NCBI RefSeq assembly: GCF_002870965.1 | Contig: NZ_PHSO01000006.1 | Coordinates: forward strand, 372,001 to 436,000 | Origin: Tsuneonella flava | GTDB lineage: Bacteria > Pseudomonadota > Alphaproteobacteria > Sphingomonadales > Sphingomonadaceae | DNA length: 64,000 nucleotides | Direction: 5' to 3' | Shown here: one piece after another, positions 18,919 through 26,586 of the stretch | How the letters are laid out: every line of letters starts with the position of its first letter | Position numbering within the stretch: position 1 is the first letter of the stretch | Translations under genes and position numbers: made by a program | Notes under the pieces: generated by a model | The model's input: only the letters and a program-made list of their open reading frames with translations | What the model was told of the DNA's origin: nothing | Database searches by the model: none

Positions 18919-19665
18919 ATGACATTTGTCCGCCCTGCTATCGCTGTGCTCGCTGGCCTGATCGCCGTGATCGCGCTGGTCTTCGTGCAATACGATCGCA
19001 CTGGCGCAGAAATGGCCAACCGGCTGGAAAACAGTGCAAAGGCAGCCATTGCCGCAGCCGGTGGCAAAGGGGTGACAGCCAATTTCCACACCGCCAGCGG
19101 TTCACCCACCCGCCATCCGGTGCTGTCCGGCGGCAAAGGCATGAACGAAAAAGTCCGCGCCCGCGTGGCCCGCGCCGTAGCGGCGATCCCCGGCGTGGGC
19201 GGTGTGCGGTGGATCGACGGGACGATCATGGCGCAACGCGGCACCGATACCCCCCGCCAGCCAATGCACTGTCAGGACGATGTCGATGCCCTGTTGCGTT
19301 CGCGCACGATCCGGTTCGAGGAATCGAGCGCCAATCTCGATCCTGCCAGCAGGCAGCTTATCGGCGAAGTCGCCCGTGCATTGCGCCCGTGTCTGGGCGC
19401 GATCATCGCGATCACAGGTCATACCGACAGTTCCGGGCCAGAACCGGGCAATATCGAACTGTCGCAGGCACGCGCTCAGGCGGTGGAGGCCGCACTGGTC
19501 GCCCGCGGCATCCCGGCAGACGGGCTGCGATCCAGCGGTATGGGATCGGCTCAGCCGGTGAATGGACTGGACCCGCGCGACCCGGCCAACCGCCGGATCG
19601 AATTTTCGGTTATCGCCACGCAACCCATCGTGCCGACCCCGGTCGATACGCCCGGACCACGATAG
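18919..19665 (+). CDS. OmpA-domain envelope protein
   Basis: The product (about 248 residues from the ATG at 18919) has one N-terminal membrane anchor or uncleaved signal (AIAVLAGLIAVIALVFV). A region near residues 70-105 (RARVARAVAAIPGVGGVRWI) resembles a BON-like fold. A C-terminal OmpA peptidoglycan-binding domain follows, with ITGHTDSSG and DPANRRIEFSVI. It probably tethers the inner membrane to the cell wall. The ribosome binding site is weak and an earlier in-frame start is possible. It begins 61 nt after the flippase gene and is followed by two closely spaced membrane-protein genes, suggesting one envelope module. Confidence 0.82.
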   Translation: MTFVRPAIAVLAGLIAVIALVFVQYDRTGAEMANRLENSAKAAIAAAGGKGVTANFHTASGSPTRHPVLSGGKGMNEKVRARVARAVAAIPGVGGVRWIDGTIMAQRGTDTPRQPMHCQDDVDALLRSRTIRFEESSANLDPASRQLIGEVARALRPCLGAIIAITGHTDSSGPEPGNIELSQARAQAVEAALVARGIPADGLRSSGMGSAQPVNGLDPRDPANRRIEFSVIATQPIVPTPVDTPGPR

Positions 19666-19678
19666 AAAGGGACGCACT

Positions 19679-19792
19679 ATGCCGCTATGGAGTGAGCTTC
19701 TGGTGCTGGGTCTGACAGCCTATACCGCCGGACTAGCCCTTGGCTGGGCAATCTGGGGGCGCACCGTGCACGAGAGGAGTGACGACGAATGA
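19679..19792 (+). CDS. 37-residue single-span membrane protein
   Basis: A very short gene with a good ribosome binding site (AAAGGGACG) encodes a 37-residue protein. It has one hydrophobic helix (ELLVLGLTAYTAGLALGWAI) and a charged C-terminal tail (HERSDDE). It sits 13 nt after the OmpA-domain gene, and its stop overlaps the ATG of the following gene (ATGA), so it is likely genuine and cotranslated. No family is recognised; a small regulator or accessory subunit of its neighbours is an inference. Confidence 0.65.
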   Translation: MPLWSELLVLGLTAYTAGLALGWAIWGRTVHERSDDE

Positions 19793-20424
19793 GCGAACTG
19801 CTGGCTGAAAACTGGCTGTTGGTAGCGATCGCCCTTGTAATCGGGCTGCTGGTGGCATGGTGGCTATTTGCCGCGACCCGCCGCACGCGAGTGGAAACCG
19901 ACCGTCGCGATACGCTGGACGAAGGTGCCGCGCCCGCCGCGCGCAATCAGGCCTTGATCGACGCCCCCCCTGTGGCCACCCGCGATCCCGCGCCGATGCC
20001 ACCGCCCGCCCCGGTCGGGCTGGCAGGGGCCGGAACCGCAGTCGCCGCCGCCGTGGAAGAAGCGCAGATCGAAGCAGCCGAAGCCACCGCTCGCGCCGCC
20101 GACGCGGAAACGGCCGCTGTCGAGCCAGAGCCGGAGCCCGCTCCTTCCCCTGCTCCGGCACCGAAGGCTGCGTCGACCACGGCAAGCGCTGACGACCTCA
20201 CACAGATCAAGGGGCTTGGTCCCAAGCTGGCGGCCTTGCTGACGGAGATGGGCGTGACTCGCTTCGAACAGATCGCCGCCTGGGACGATGCCGAAATCGA
20301 CCGGGTGGATGCACAGCTTGGCCGGTTTCAGGGCCGCATCCGCCGCGATGGCTGGGTCGAACAGGCCGGATACCTTGCCAAAGGCGATCTGGAGGGGTTC
20401 CGCAGCCGCTTCGGCGCGACCTGA
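19789..20424 (+). CDS. membrane-anchored helix-hairpin-helix domain protein
   Basis: The 211-residue protein has an N-terminal membrane segment (NWLLVAIALVIGLLVAWWLF), a long Ala/Pro/Glu-rich low-complexity linker (about residues 45-130), and a compact C-terminal domain. That domain begins DDLTQIKGLGPKLAALLTEM, a helix-hairpin-helix motif. Its arrangement, followed by FEQIAAWDDAEIDRVDAQLG, is also found fused to NADH-dehydrogenase subunit E or ribosomal protein L21 in alphaproteobacteria. It could bind DNA or protein at the membrane; the function is unknown. It overlaps the 37-residue gene by ATGA. Confidence 0.78.
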   Translation: MSELLAENWLLVAIALVIGLLVAWWLFAATRRTRVETDRRDTLDEGAAPAARNQALIDAPPVATRDPAPMPPPAPVGLAGAGTAVAAAVEEAQIEAAEATARAADAETAAVEPEPEPAPSPAPAPKAASTTASADDLTQIKGLGPKLAALLTEMGVTRFEQIAAWDDAEIDRVDAQLGRFQGRIRRDGWVEQAGYLAKGDLEGFRSRFGAT

Positions 20425-20426
20425 CG

Positions 20427-20451
20427 GGAACCCCATCCCCAAAATCCCGTT
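20427..20451 (+). promoter_or_regulatory. EcfG (general stress sigma factor) promoter
   Basis: GGAAC at 20427-20431 and CGTT at 20448-20451 are separated by 16 nt, an exact match to the alphaproteobacterial EcfG consensus GGAAC-N16/17-CGTT. It lies 40 nt upstream of the response-regulator ATG, so the transcript would have a short leader. Confidence 0.75.
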
Positions 20452-20454
20452 GAA

Positions 20455-20491
20455 TGGTCGTTATCCGCAACCGATCCGAAGGGAACGACCA
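20455..20491 (+). promoter_or_regulatory. inverted repeat around the response-regulator ribosome binding site
   Basis: TGGTCGTT (20455-20462) pairs perfectly with AACGACCA (20484-20491). The loop holds the GAAGGG Shine-Dalgarno and the right arm ends on the A of the start codon. In RNA this could restrict translation initiation; as DNA it could be an operator. Confidence 0.4.
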
Positions 20492-20856
20492 TGAACCAGC
20501 CGTGCGTACTCGTCGCCGAAGATGAATTCATCATCGGTATGGACTTGTGCAACACGGTGGCGGAAGCCGGGTTCATGGTGGAAGGACCATTCGATACTGC
20601 GCGATCGGCGCGCGAGGCGATTGCCGAGCATCGGCCTGACATCGCCATTCTCGACGTGCGACTGGAAGATGGCGAATCCTATACTCTGGCGGAGACGCTG
20701 ATTGCGGAAGACATCCCGGTGATCTTCCATTCAGGGCAGGTATCGCCGGAAGAGGTCGCCGCCCGGTTTCCCGAAGTGAAGGCCTGTAGCAAGCCCTGCC
20801 CGCCCGATCAGATCATTTCGATCATGCGTGAGGTGCTGGAACCGTCGCACGCCTGA
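20491..20856 (+). CDS. single-domain response regulator
   Basis: This 121-residue receiver domain has no output domain. The acidic pocket (E10/D11), phospho-acceptor Asp about 55 (AILDVRLED), conserved Ser about 81 (IFHSGQ) and Lys about 101 (SKPCPP) are all present, so it should be phosphorylatable. It lacks the FATG-type motif of the SdrG-like regulators known from the Sphingomonas stress response. Together with the EcfG promoter directly upstream, this suggests a stress-induced phosphate sink or an adaptor for a histidine kinase. The nearest upstream gene ends 66 nt before it. Confidence 0.9.
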   Translation: MNQPCVLVAEDEFIIGMDLCNTVAEAGFMVEGPFDTARSAREAIAEHRPDIAILDVRLEDGESYTLAETLIAEDIPVIFHSGQVSPEEVAARFPEVKACSKPCPPDQIISIMREVLEPSHA

Positions 20857-21141
20857 TACCGGCCGGGCGCGCCTTCCCTCGCTGTCCTACAACGCATTAC
20901 AGCCGTAATATAGGCGACATGGACCGCCTGTTTTCTCCTGTTCGGTGGGTATCGCGACTATGTCACGTATCTGTGACTTTCCCGGCGCGTCCGGCATTTT
21001 GCGAAGTCCACACCGGCCAGCGAAAAGCCACAGACAAGCCGCTGTTCCGCGCGGGTAATCCAGCAAAAGTCACATCTTTCAAAAGTCGATTTAGCGGTCC
21101 ACGCTTGCGCCACATTCATCTCCCGTGCCAATGACTGCGCC
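20857..21141. other. intergenic region with inverted repeat
   Basis: No convincing gene lies in these 285 bp. An inverted repeat GTCAC-N6-GTGAC (20962-20977) is a candidate operator upstream of the glutaryl-CoA dehydrogenase gene. It resembles a CRP/FNR half-site pair in reversed orientation, but I cannot name a regulator. Confidence 0.35.
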
Positions 21142-22317
21142 ATGACCGCTTTCAACTGGGAAGACCCGTTCGCAATCGACGGGCAGCTAACCGAAGACGA
21201 ACGCATGATCCGCGACGCGGCGCATGCCTTCGCTCAATCCGAACTCCAGCCGCGCGTGATCGAAGCGTTCGAGGAAGAACGCGACGCGCCGGAGCTGTTC
21301 CCGCTGATGGGGCAAGCCGGCCTGCTGGGCGCAACAGTGCCCGAAGAATACGGCGGCGCCGGTGCCAGCTATGTGGCCTATGGCCTGATTGCCCGCGAAA
21401 TCGAGCGAGTCGATTCGGGATACCGTTCGATGGCCAGCGTGCAATCGTCGCTGGTGATATATCCGATCCACGCATACGGATCGGAAGAACAGAAACGCAA
21501 GTATCTCCCCGGCCTCGCCAGCGGCCAGTTGATCGGCTGTTTCGGCCTGACCGAACCCGATGCCGGATCGGACCCCGGCTCTATGAAGACAGTCGCGAAG
21601 AAGGATGGCGACGGCTACATCCTCAACGGATCGAAGACCTGGATTTCGAACGCCCCCTTCGCAGACGTGTTCGTCGTCTGGGCCAAGAGCGAAGCGCATG
21701 GTGGCAAAATCCGCGGCTTCGTTCTGGAAAAGGGGATGGCAGGCCTGTCCGCCCCCAAGATCGGCCACAAACTCAGCTTGCGTGCCAGCACCACCGGGAT
21801 GGTAGTGATGGAAGACGTGAAAGTGGGCGCCGATGCTCTGCTGCCCGATGTCGAAGGGCTGAAGGGGCCATTCGGTTGCCTCAACCGCGCGCGTTACGGC
21901 ATCAGCTGGGGCGCGATGGGCGCAGCGGAGTTCTGCTTCCACGCGGCGCGGCAATATGGCCTCGATCGCAAGCAATTCGGCGTGCCGCTCGCTTCCAAGC
22001 AGATCTACCAACTCAAGCTGGCGAACATGATGACCGAGATTTCGCTCGGCCTGCAAGCGAGCCTACGCGTGGGCCGCCTGATGGACGAACACGCCTTCGC
22101 GCCGGAGATGATCTCCATCGTGAAGCGCAACAATGTCGGCAAGGCGCTCGATATCGCACGGATGGCGCGCGATATGCACGGCGGCAACGGCATTTCCGGC
22201 GAATATCAGGTGATCCGCCACATGGTGAACCTCGAAACGGTCAACACCTACGAAGGGACGCACGATGTGCACGCGCTGATCCTGGGCCGGGCGATCACGG
22301 GGATTGCCGCCTTCTGA
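21142..22317 (+). CDS. gcdH: glutaryl-CoA dehydrogenase
   Basis: This FAD enzyme oxidatively decarboxylates glutaryl-CoA to crotonyl-CoA in lysine, tryptophan and aromatic-acid degradation. The 391-residue protein has the ACAD signatures [17 protein letters not shown] and [18 protein letters not shown]. Its C-terminal segment [19 protein letters not shown] carries the catalytic Glu and is characteristic of glutaryl-CoA dehydrogenases, as is the [11 protein letters not shown] stretch. It starts a plus-strand run of catabolic genes through 26455. Electrons would go to electron-transfer flavoprotein, whose genes are not in this window. Confidence 0.93.
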   Translation: MTAFNWEDPFAIDGQLTEDERMIRDAAHAFAQSELQPRVIEAFEEERDAPELFPLMGQAGLLGATVPEEYGGAGASYVAYGLIAREIERVDSGYRSMASVQSSLVIYPIHAYGSEEQKRKYLPGLASGQLIGCFGLTEPDAGSDPGSMKTVAKKDGDGYILNGSKTWISNAPFADVFVVWAKSEAHGGKIRGFVLEKGMAGLSAPKIGHKLSLRASTTGMVVMEDVKVGADALLPDVEGLKGPFGCLNRARYGISWGAMGAAEFCFHAARQYGLDRKQFGVPLASKQIYQLKLANMMTEISLGLQASLRVGRLMDEHAFAPEMISIVKRNNVGKALDIARMARDMHGGNGISGEYQVIRHMVNLETVNTYEGTHDVHALILGRAITGIAAF

Positions 22318-22377
22318 GGGAACAAGCGCGCAATCATCGGGTTGGTTTCAGGTGAAACGATGGCTAGGGAGAGGGAT

Positions 22378-23016
22378 ATGAAGCTTCACGCCTACTTCCG
22401 CAGCTCGACCAGCTATCGCCTGCGTATCGCGCTCAACCTCAAGGGCCTCGATTACGAGATCGTGCCCGTCAACTTGCTGAAGGCAGAGCAGAAAGGCGAT
22501 GCCTATCGCGCACGCAACCCATTTGGCGGCGTGCCAATGCTGGAAGCGGACGGGCGCGACCGCGCGCAATCGATGGCAGTGATCGAATGGCTCGACGAAG
22601 CCTATCCCGATCGCGCCTTGCTGCCTGCGGACGTAGAAGACCGCTTCACTGTGCGCGAACTGGCCTATGCCATCGCCACAGAGCTTCATGCCCCGCTGAA
22701 TTCGCCGGTTCTCCAGTACCTGAAGGACGAATACGGTCAGGATCAGCACGGGATCGAAACCTGGTATCGTCACTGGCTAGCCAAGACGCTGATCCCGGTG
22801 GAAACGCGGTTGCAACAGCTGGGAGCGGGCGATTTCCTGCTCGATGCGCCGGGCATGTTCGAAGTCGTCCTGCTGCCGCAAGTCTATAACGCGCGCCGGT
22901 TCGGCTTCGATCTCAACACTATGCCGCGCATCGAGCAGATCGAAGCGGCGTGCCTTGCCCTGCCCGCCTTCGCTCGCGCGCATCCCGACAACCAACCCGA
23001 TACACCCAGCCAATAA
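22378..23016 (+). CDS. maiA: maleylacetoacetate isomerase (zeta-class GST)
   Basis: The 212-residue protein has the zeta-GST N-terminal motif YFRSSTSYRLRIALNLKGL with the catalytic Ser pair. NPFGGVPMLEADG, QSMAVIEWLDE and the C-terminal helical domain (LLPQVYNARRFGFDL) complete the family pattern. It isomerises maleylacetoacetate to fumarylacetoacetate using glutathione; maleylpyruvate is an alternative substrate in gentisate pathways. The start at 22378 is chosen for its AGGGAGAGGG ribosome binding site; two upstream in-frame starts are weaker. The next gene encodes fumarylacetoacetase, supporting the tyrosine/homogentisate route. Homogentisate dioxygenase is not in this window. Confidence 0.92.
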   Translation: MKLHAYFRSSTSYRLRIALNLKGLDYEIVPVNLLKAEQKGDAYRARNPFGGVPMLEADGRDRAQSMAVIEWLDEAYPDRALLPADVEDRFTVRELAYAIATELHAPLNSPVLQYLKDEYGQDQHGIETWYRHWLAKTLIPVETRLQQLGAGDFLLDAPGMFEVVLLPQVYNARRFGFDLNTMPRIEQIEAACLALPAFARAHPDNQPDTPSQ

Positions 23017-23034
23017 AGAAACGGAGACCCCCAT

Positions 23035-24042
23035 ATGAAACTCGCATCGCTGAAATCTGGCCGCGACGGGAAGCTGGTCGTCGTTTCGAAAGACGTGACC
23101 CGTTACAGCCCTGCCGATCATATCGCACCGACGATGCAATATGCGCTCGACAACTGGGCGCAGATCGCCCCCCAGCTGGAGGCGCTCTATCGCGATGTCG
23201 AACATCAGACGGTGCCATGCGAACGGTTCCACGAACACGATGCCGCCAGCCCGCTGCCGCGCGCCTATCAATGGGCCGATGGCAGCGCTTACATCAACCA
23301 TGTCGAACTGGTGCGGCAGGCGCGCAATGCCACCGTGCCGGATAGCTTCTATCACGATCCGCTGATGTATCAGGGCGGCAGCGACGGCTTTCTCGCCCCG
23401 CGCGACCCCATTCCGCTGAAAGACACCGCCTGGGGATGCGACATGGAAGGCGAAATCGCGGTAGTAGTCGATGACGTGCCGATGGGGGTGTCCGTCGAAG
23501 AGGCCGCCGATCACATCAAGCTCATCATGCTGGTCAACGATGTCTCCCTGCGTGGCCTGATTCCGGGCGAGCTGGCCAAGGGATTCGGCTTCTTCCAGTC
23601 GAAACCCGCCAGCGCGTTCAGCCCGGTGGCGGTTACGCCCGATGAGCTGGGCGATGCGTGGAAAGACAGCGTGATCGATATGCCGCTGCTGGTCGATTAC
23701 AATGGCGCGCCGTTCGGCCGCGCCAACGCGGCGCAGGAAGCGACCTTCAACCTCGCGCAGCTCGTCGCCCACGCCGCTAAGACGCGCAGCCTCTGCGCCG
23801 GGTCGATCATTGGATCGGGCACAGTCAGCAACAAGGGCGCAGACGGCGGCCCCGGCACGCCGGTCAGCGAAGGGGGTGCGGGCTATTCGTGCATTGCGGA
23901 AATCCGCATGATCGAAACGATCCGTGATGGCGAGGCGAGCACCCGCTTCATGGCACCGGGCGATACCGTTTCAATCGAAATGCGCGATGCCGATGGTCAT
24001 TCGATTTTCGGCAAGATCGAACAAGAGGTTATCTCCGCCTGA
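23035..24042 (+). CDS. fahA: fumarylacetoacetase family hydrolase
   Basis: The 335-residue protein has an N-terminal small domain and the FAH catalytic fold from about residue 120. GCDMEGEIAVVVDDVPMGV, IMLVNDVSLRGL and the acidic metal-binding positions support the assignment. It cleaves fumarylacetoacetate to fumarate and acetoacetate, the step after MaiA. It is 18 nt downstream of maiA with a GGAGA ribosome binding site. Fumarylpyruvate hydrolysis is a second possibility because the family overlaps in sequence. Confidence 0.9.
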   Translation: MKLASLKSGRDGKLVVVSKDVTRYSPADHIAPTMQYALDNWAQIAPQLEALYRDVEHQTVPCERFHEHDAASPLPRAYQWADGSAYINHVELVRQARNATVPDSFYHDPLMYQGGSDGFLAPRDPIPLKDTAWGCDMEGEIAVVVDDVPMGVSVEEAADHIKLIMLVNDVSLRGLIPGELAKGFGFFQSKPASAFSPVAVTPDELGDAWKDSVIDMPLLVDYNGAPFGRANAAQEATFNLAQLVAHAAKTRSLCAGSIIGSGTVSNKGADGGPGTPVSEGGAGYSCIAEIRMIETIRDGEASTRFMAPGDTVSIEMRDADGHSIFGKIEQEVISA

Positions 24043-24087
24043 TCCGATCGCCTCCTTGCCGCTTGCCCCGCGCAGAAGATGCGGTAT

Positions 24088-24140
24088 GGTTGCGGCATGC
24101 AACCCAGTTGCCCCGGCGGGATACCAACGATTCCGCCGGG
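24088..24140 (+). promoter_or_regulatory. two tandem hairpins in the leader of the acyl-CoA dehydrogenase pair
   Basis: GGTTGC-GGCAT-GCAACC (24088-24104) is a perfect 6-bp stem. CCCGGCGG (24112-24119) with CCGCCGGG (24133-24140) is a perfect 8-bp stem ending just before the GGAGGAGAG ribosome binding site at about 24142. They may end the fahA transcript partially or control translation of the next gene. No T-tract follows either. Confidence 0.45.
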
Positions 24141-24156
24141 TTGGAGGAGAGAGATC

Positions 24157-25368
24157 ATGGCAACCCTTGCCGATGCCCCTGCCGCGGGCACCGATGATGC
24201 ATTTCGCGAAGAAGTCCGCGCTTTTCTGGCCGAAAACTTCGCCCCTGAGCTGAAGGGCAACAACAACGCCCTGTCCGCTGTCGAAGGCCCGAGCACCGAA
24301 ACCCCCGCGCAGAAGAAATGGCGCGAAGCGATGGGCGAGCGTGGCTGGGGCACACCCACCTGGCCGAAGGAATACGGCGGCGGCGGGCTAAGCCGCGCGC
24401 AGGCCAAAATCCTCAATGAAGAGATGATGAAAGCCGGGGCATGGAACCCTATCGGCGGAATGGGCGTGATGATGTTCGGCCCCACTCTGCTGGAATACGG
24501 CAGCGAAGCGCAGAAGCACGAGCATATCCCCCCTATCTGCCGCGGCGAAGTGCGCTGGTGTCAGGGATATTCGGAACCCAATGCCGGATCGGACCTGGCC
24601 AACCTGCAGGCCTTTGCTGAGGACAAGGGCGATCATTACCTCGTCAATGGCCAGAAGACATGGACCAGCGGCGGCCAGTGGGCCGACAAATGCTTCTGCC
24701 TTGTCCGCACCGATCGCAGCGACAAGCATAAAGGCATCAGCTTCCTGCTGATCGACATGGACGCACCCGGCGTCGAAGTCCGCCCAATCCAGATGATCAG
24801 CGGCGTCAGCCCGTTCTGCGAAACGTTCTTCACCGATGTGAAGGTGCCCAAGGAAAACCTGGTGGGCGAAGAAGGTCAGGGCTGGACCATTGGCAAGCGT
24901 CTGCTGCAGCACGAACGGACCAATATCTCGGGCGGCGGCAGCATGGCCCGGATGATGGGGCCCAGCGTAAGCGACATCGCCCGCGCCTATGGCGAAACCG
25001 ACGCCGATGGCCGCATCGCGGACCCTGTCCTGCGCGACAAGATCGCCGATTACGAAATCCGCTGGAACACTTTCCTGCTCACGGCACGCCGTGCAGCGGA
25101 AGAAAGCAAGGCATCGGGCGGTGTTTCCGAAATCAGCTCTGTGCTCAAGAAACTCGGCACTAAGCTGGGTCAGGAACGCGCTGAGCTGACTATCGAGATC
25201 ATGGGTCTGCAAGGGCTGGGCTGGGAAGGCGAAGGTTTTACGGAGAAAGAGCTGGAGGGCGTGCGCGGATGGCTCTTCGGCAAAGCCTTCACCATCTATG
25301 GCGGTTCGACCGAGATCCAGAACAACATCATCGCCAAGCGTGTGCTTGGTATGCTCGATCACCAGTAA
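24157..25368 (+). CDS. acyl-CoA dehydrogenase, large member of a pair
   Basis: The 403-residue FAD enzyme has GYSEPNAGSDLANLQ and NGQKTWTSGGQWADKCFCLV (flavin and substrate pocket), and the C-terminal GGSTEIQNNIIAKRVLG typical of long FadE-like proteins. The adjacent gene encodes a shorter ACAD. This long-plus-short arrangement is that of heterotetrameric acyl-CoA dehydrogenases, known from steroid side-chain and related catabolism, where the two subunits share one active site. The exact substrate is not readable. The start is set by a strong GGAGGAGAG site; an upstream in-frame start at 24079 has none. Confidence 0.87.
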   Translation: MATLADAPAAGTDDAFREEVRAFLAENFAPELKGNNNALSAVEGPSTETPAQKKWREAMGERGWGTPTWPKEYGGGGLSRAQAKILNEEMMKAGAWNPIGGMGVMMFGPTLLEYGSEAQKHEHIPPICRGEVRWCQGYSEPNAGSDLANLQAFAEDKGDHYLVNGQKTWTSGGQWADKCFCLVRTDRSDKHKGISFLLIDMDAPGVEVRPIQMISGVSPFCETFFTDVKVPKENLVGEEGQGWTIGKRLLQHERTNISGGGSMARMMGPSVSDIARAYGETDADGRIADPVLRDKIADYEIRWNTFLLTARRAAEESKASGGVSEISSVLKKLGTKLGQERAELTIEIMGLQGLGWEGEGFTEKELEGVRGWLFGKAFTIYGGSTEIQNNIIAKRVLGMLDHQ

Positions 25369-25384
25369 GGGGGAGGACGATATT

Positions 25385-26455
25385 ATGGCCGTTCTCAACG
25401 AAGAACAGGAAATGCTGCGCGACATGGCGCGCGACTGGGCAACCAACGAAAGTCCCGTATCGGCTTTCCGCAAGATGCGCGATAGCAAGCCCGATGAACG
25501 CTACCTCGCGGACACATGGTCTGCGATGGCAGCGATGGGCTGGGCCGGGATTGTCATCCCGGAAACCTATGGCGGCAGCGATTTCGGGTGGATGTCCGCC
25601 GGTCTCGTAGTCGAAGAGCTGGGCAAGACGCTGGCCGCCAGCCCGCTGACGATGACCACGCTGGCTGCAAGCGCCATCGTGCTGGGTGGCAGCGATGAGC
25701 AGAAAGCCAAATGGCTGCCCGCACTCGCAGCGGGCGAAAAGGTCGCCACGCTGGCCATCGACGAAGGCCCGCACCACGCGCCTGACAAGATCGCAGCGAG
25801 CGTATCGGGCGGAAAGCTGACCGGGACCAAGGCGTTCGTCCACGAAGCGCATGGGACCGACCTGTTCGTGGTCGCTGCGACCGACGGACTGTACCTCGTC
25901 GAAAAAGGCGACGGCGTCTCGCTATCCGGGCGCGCACTGACCGATCAGCGCAGCCACGCCAATGTCACGTTCGACGGTGCAGCGGCGGACAAACTGGCCA
26001 GCGGAGGAGACGACCTGCTCGATCAGATACTCGATCGGGCGCGTATCCTGACCGCCTGCGAAATGCTCGGCATGGCGCAACAGGTGTTCGACGTGACGCT
26101 CGACTATCTGAAGCAGCGTGTGCAGTTCAATCAGGTGCTGGCCACGTTCCAGGCGTTGCAGCATCGCATGGCCGACCTGTTTGCCGATCTCGCTCAGATG
26201 CGCTCTGCGGTAGAGGCCGGGCTGGAAGCGCTCGACAGCGGCCACGGTATTGGCCGGGCAGCGGCAATCGCCAAGGCGACGGCCAACGATGTACTGCACA
26301 CAGTCAGCCGCGAAGGCATCCAGTTGCACGGCGGTATCGGAATGACCGACGAATACGACATCGGCTTCTATCTCAAACGCGCTCGTGTGCTCGAGGCGAG
26401 CTGGGGATCGAGCAGCCAGATGCGCGATCGCTTCGCCACTCTCAGCGGGTTCTGA
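25385..26455 (+). CDS. acyl-CoA dehydrogenase, short member of a pair
   Basis: The 356-residue ACAD-fold protein is shorter than typical enzymes. The region between the N-terminal helical domain and the C-terminal domain is reduced (LAIDEGPHHAPDKIAASVSG in place of the usual flavin-contact segment). The C-terminal half keeps the family pattern (GIQLHGGIGMTDEYDIGFYL). Such proteins usually pair with a full-size partner, here encoded 16 nt upstream with a GGGGGAGGA ribosome binding site between them. Alone it may be inactive. Confidence 0.85.
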   Translation: MAVLNEEQEMLRDMARDWATNESPVSAFRKMRDSKPDERYLADTWSAMAAMGWAGIVIPETYGGSDFGWMSAGLVVEELGKTLAASPLTMTTLAASAIVLGGSDEQKAKWLPALAAGEKVATLAIDEGPHHAPDKIAASVSGGKLTGTKAFVHEAHGTDLFVVAATDGLYLVEKGDGVSLSGRALTDQRSHANVTFDGAAADKLASGGDDLLDQILDRARILTACEMLGMAQQVFDVTLDYLKQRVQFNQVLATFQALQHRMADLFADLAQMRSAVEAGLEALDSGHGIGRAAAIAKATANDVLHTVSREGIQLHGGIGMTDEYDIGFYLKRARVLEASWGSSSQMRDRFATLSGF

Positions 26456-26529
26456 TTATCCGAAGGGTGGAGCGGCACCTGTTGCCGGAAAGCCCGTCAG
26501 GAATTCCCCGGCACTTCGGTGCCACAGCG

Positions 26530-26561
26530 AAGGGCCCGGCGAACAACGACGCCGGGCCCTT
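26530..26561. terminator. bidirectional terminator between convergent genes
   Basis: AAGGGCCCGGC (26530-26540) and GCCGGGCCCTT (26551-26561) form a perfect 11-bp GC-rich stem with a 10-nt loop and short T/A flanks. It sits between the plus-strand acyl-CoA dehydrogenase pair and the minus-strand TetR gene. Confidence 0.8.
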
Positions 26562-26586
26562 TCACGTTGTTGCTGATCAGATAAGG

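Noticed and set aside
22311-22336. Second EcfG promoter after glutaryl-CoA dehydrogenase
   Set aside because: GGAAC-N16 is followed by GGTT instead of CGTT and overlaps the stop codon.
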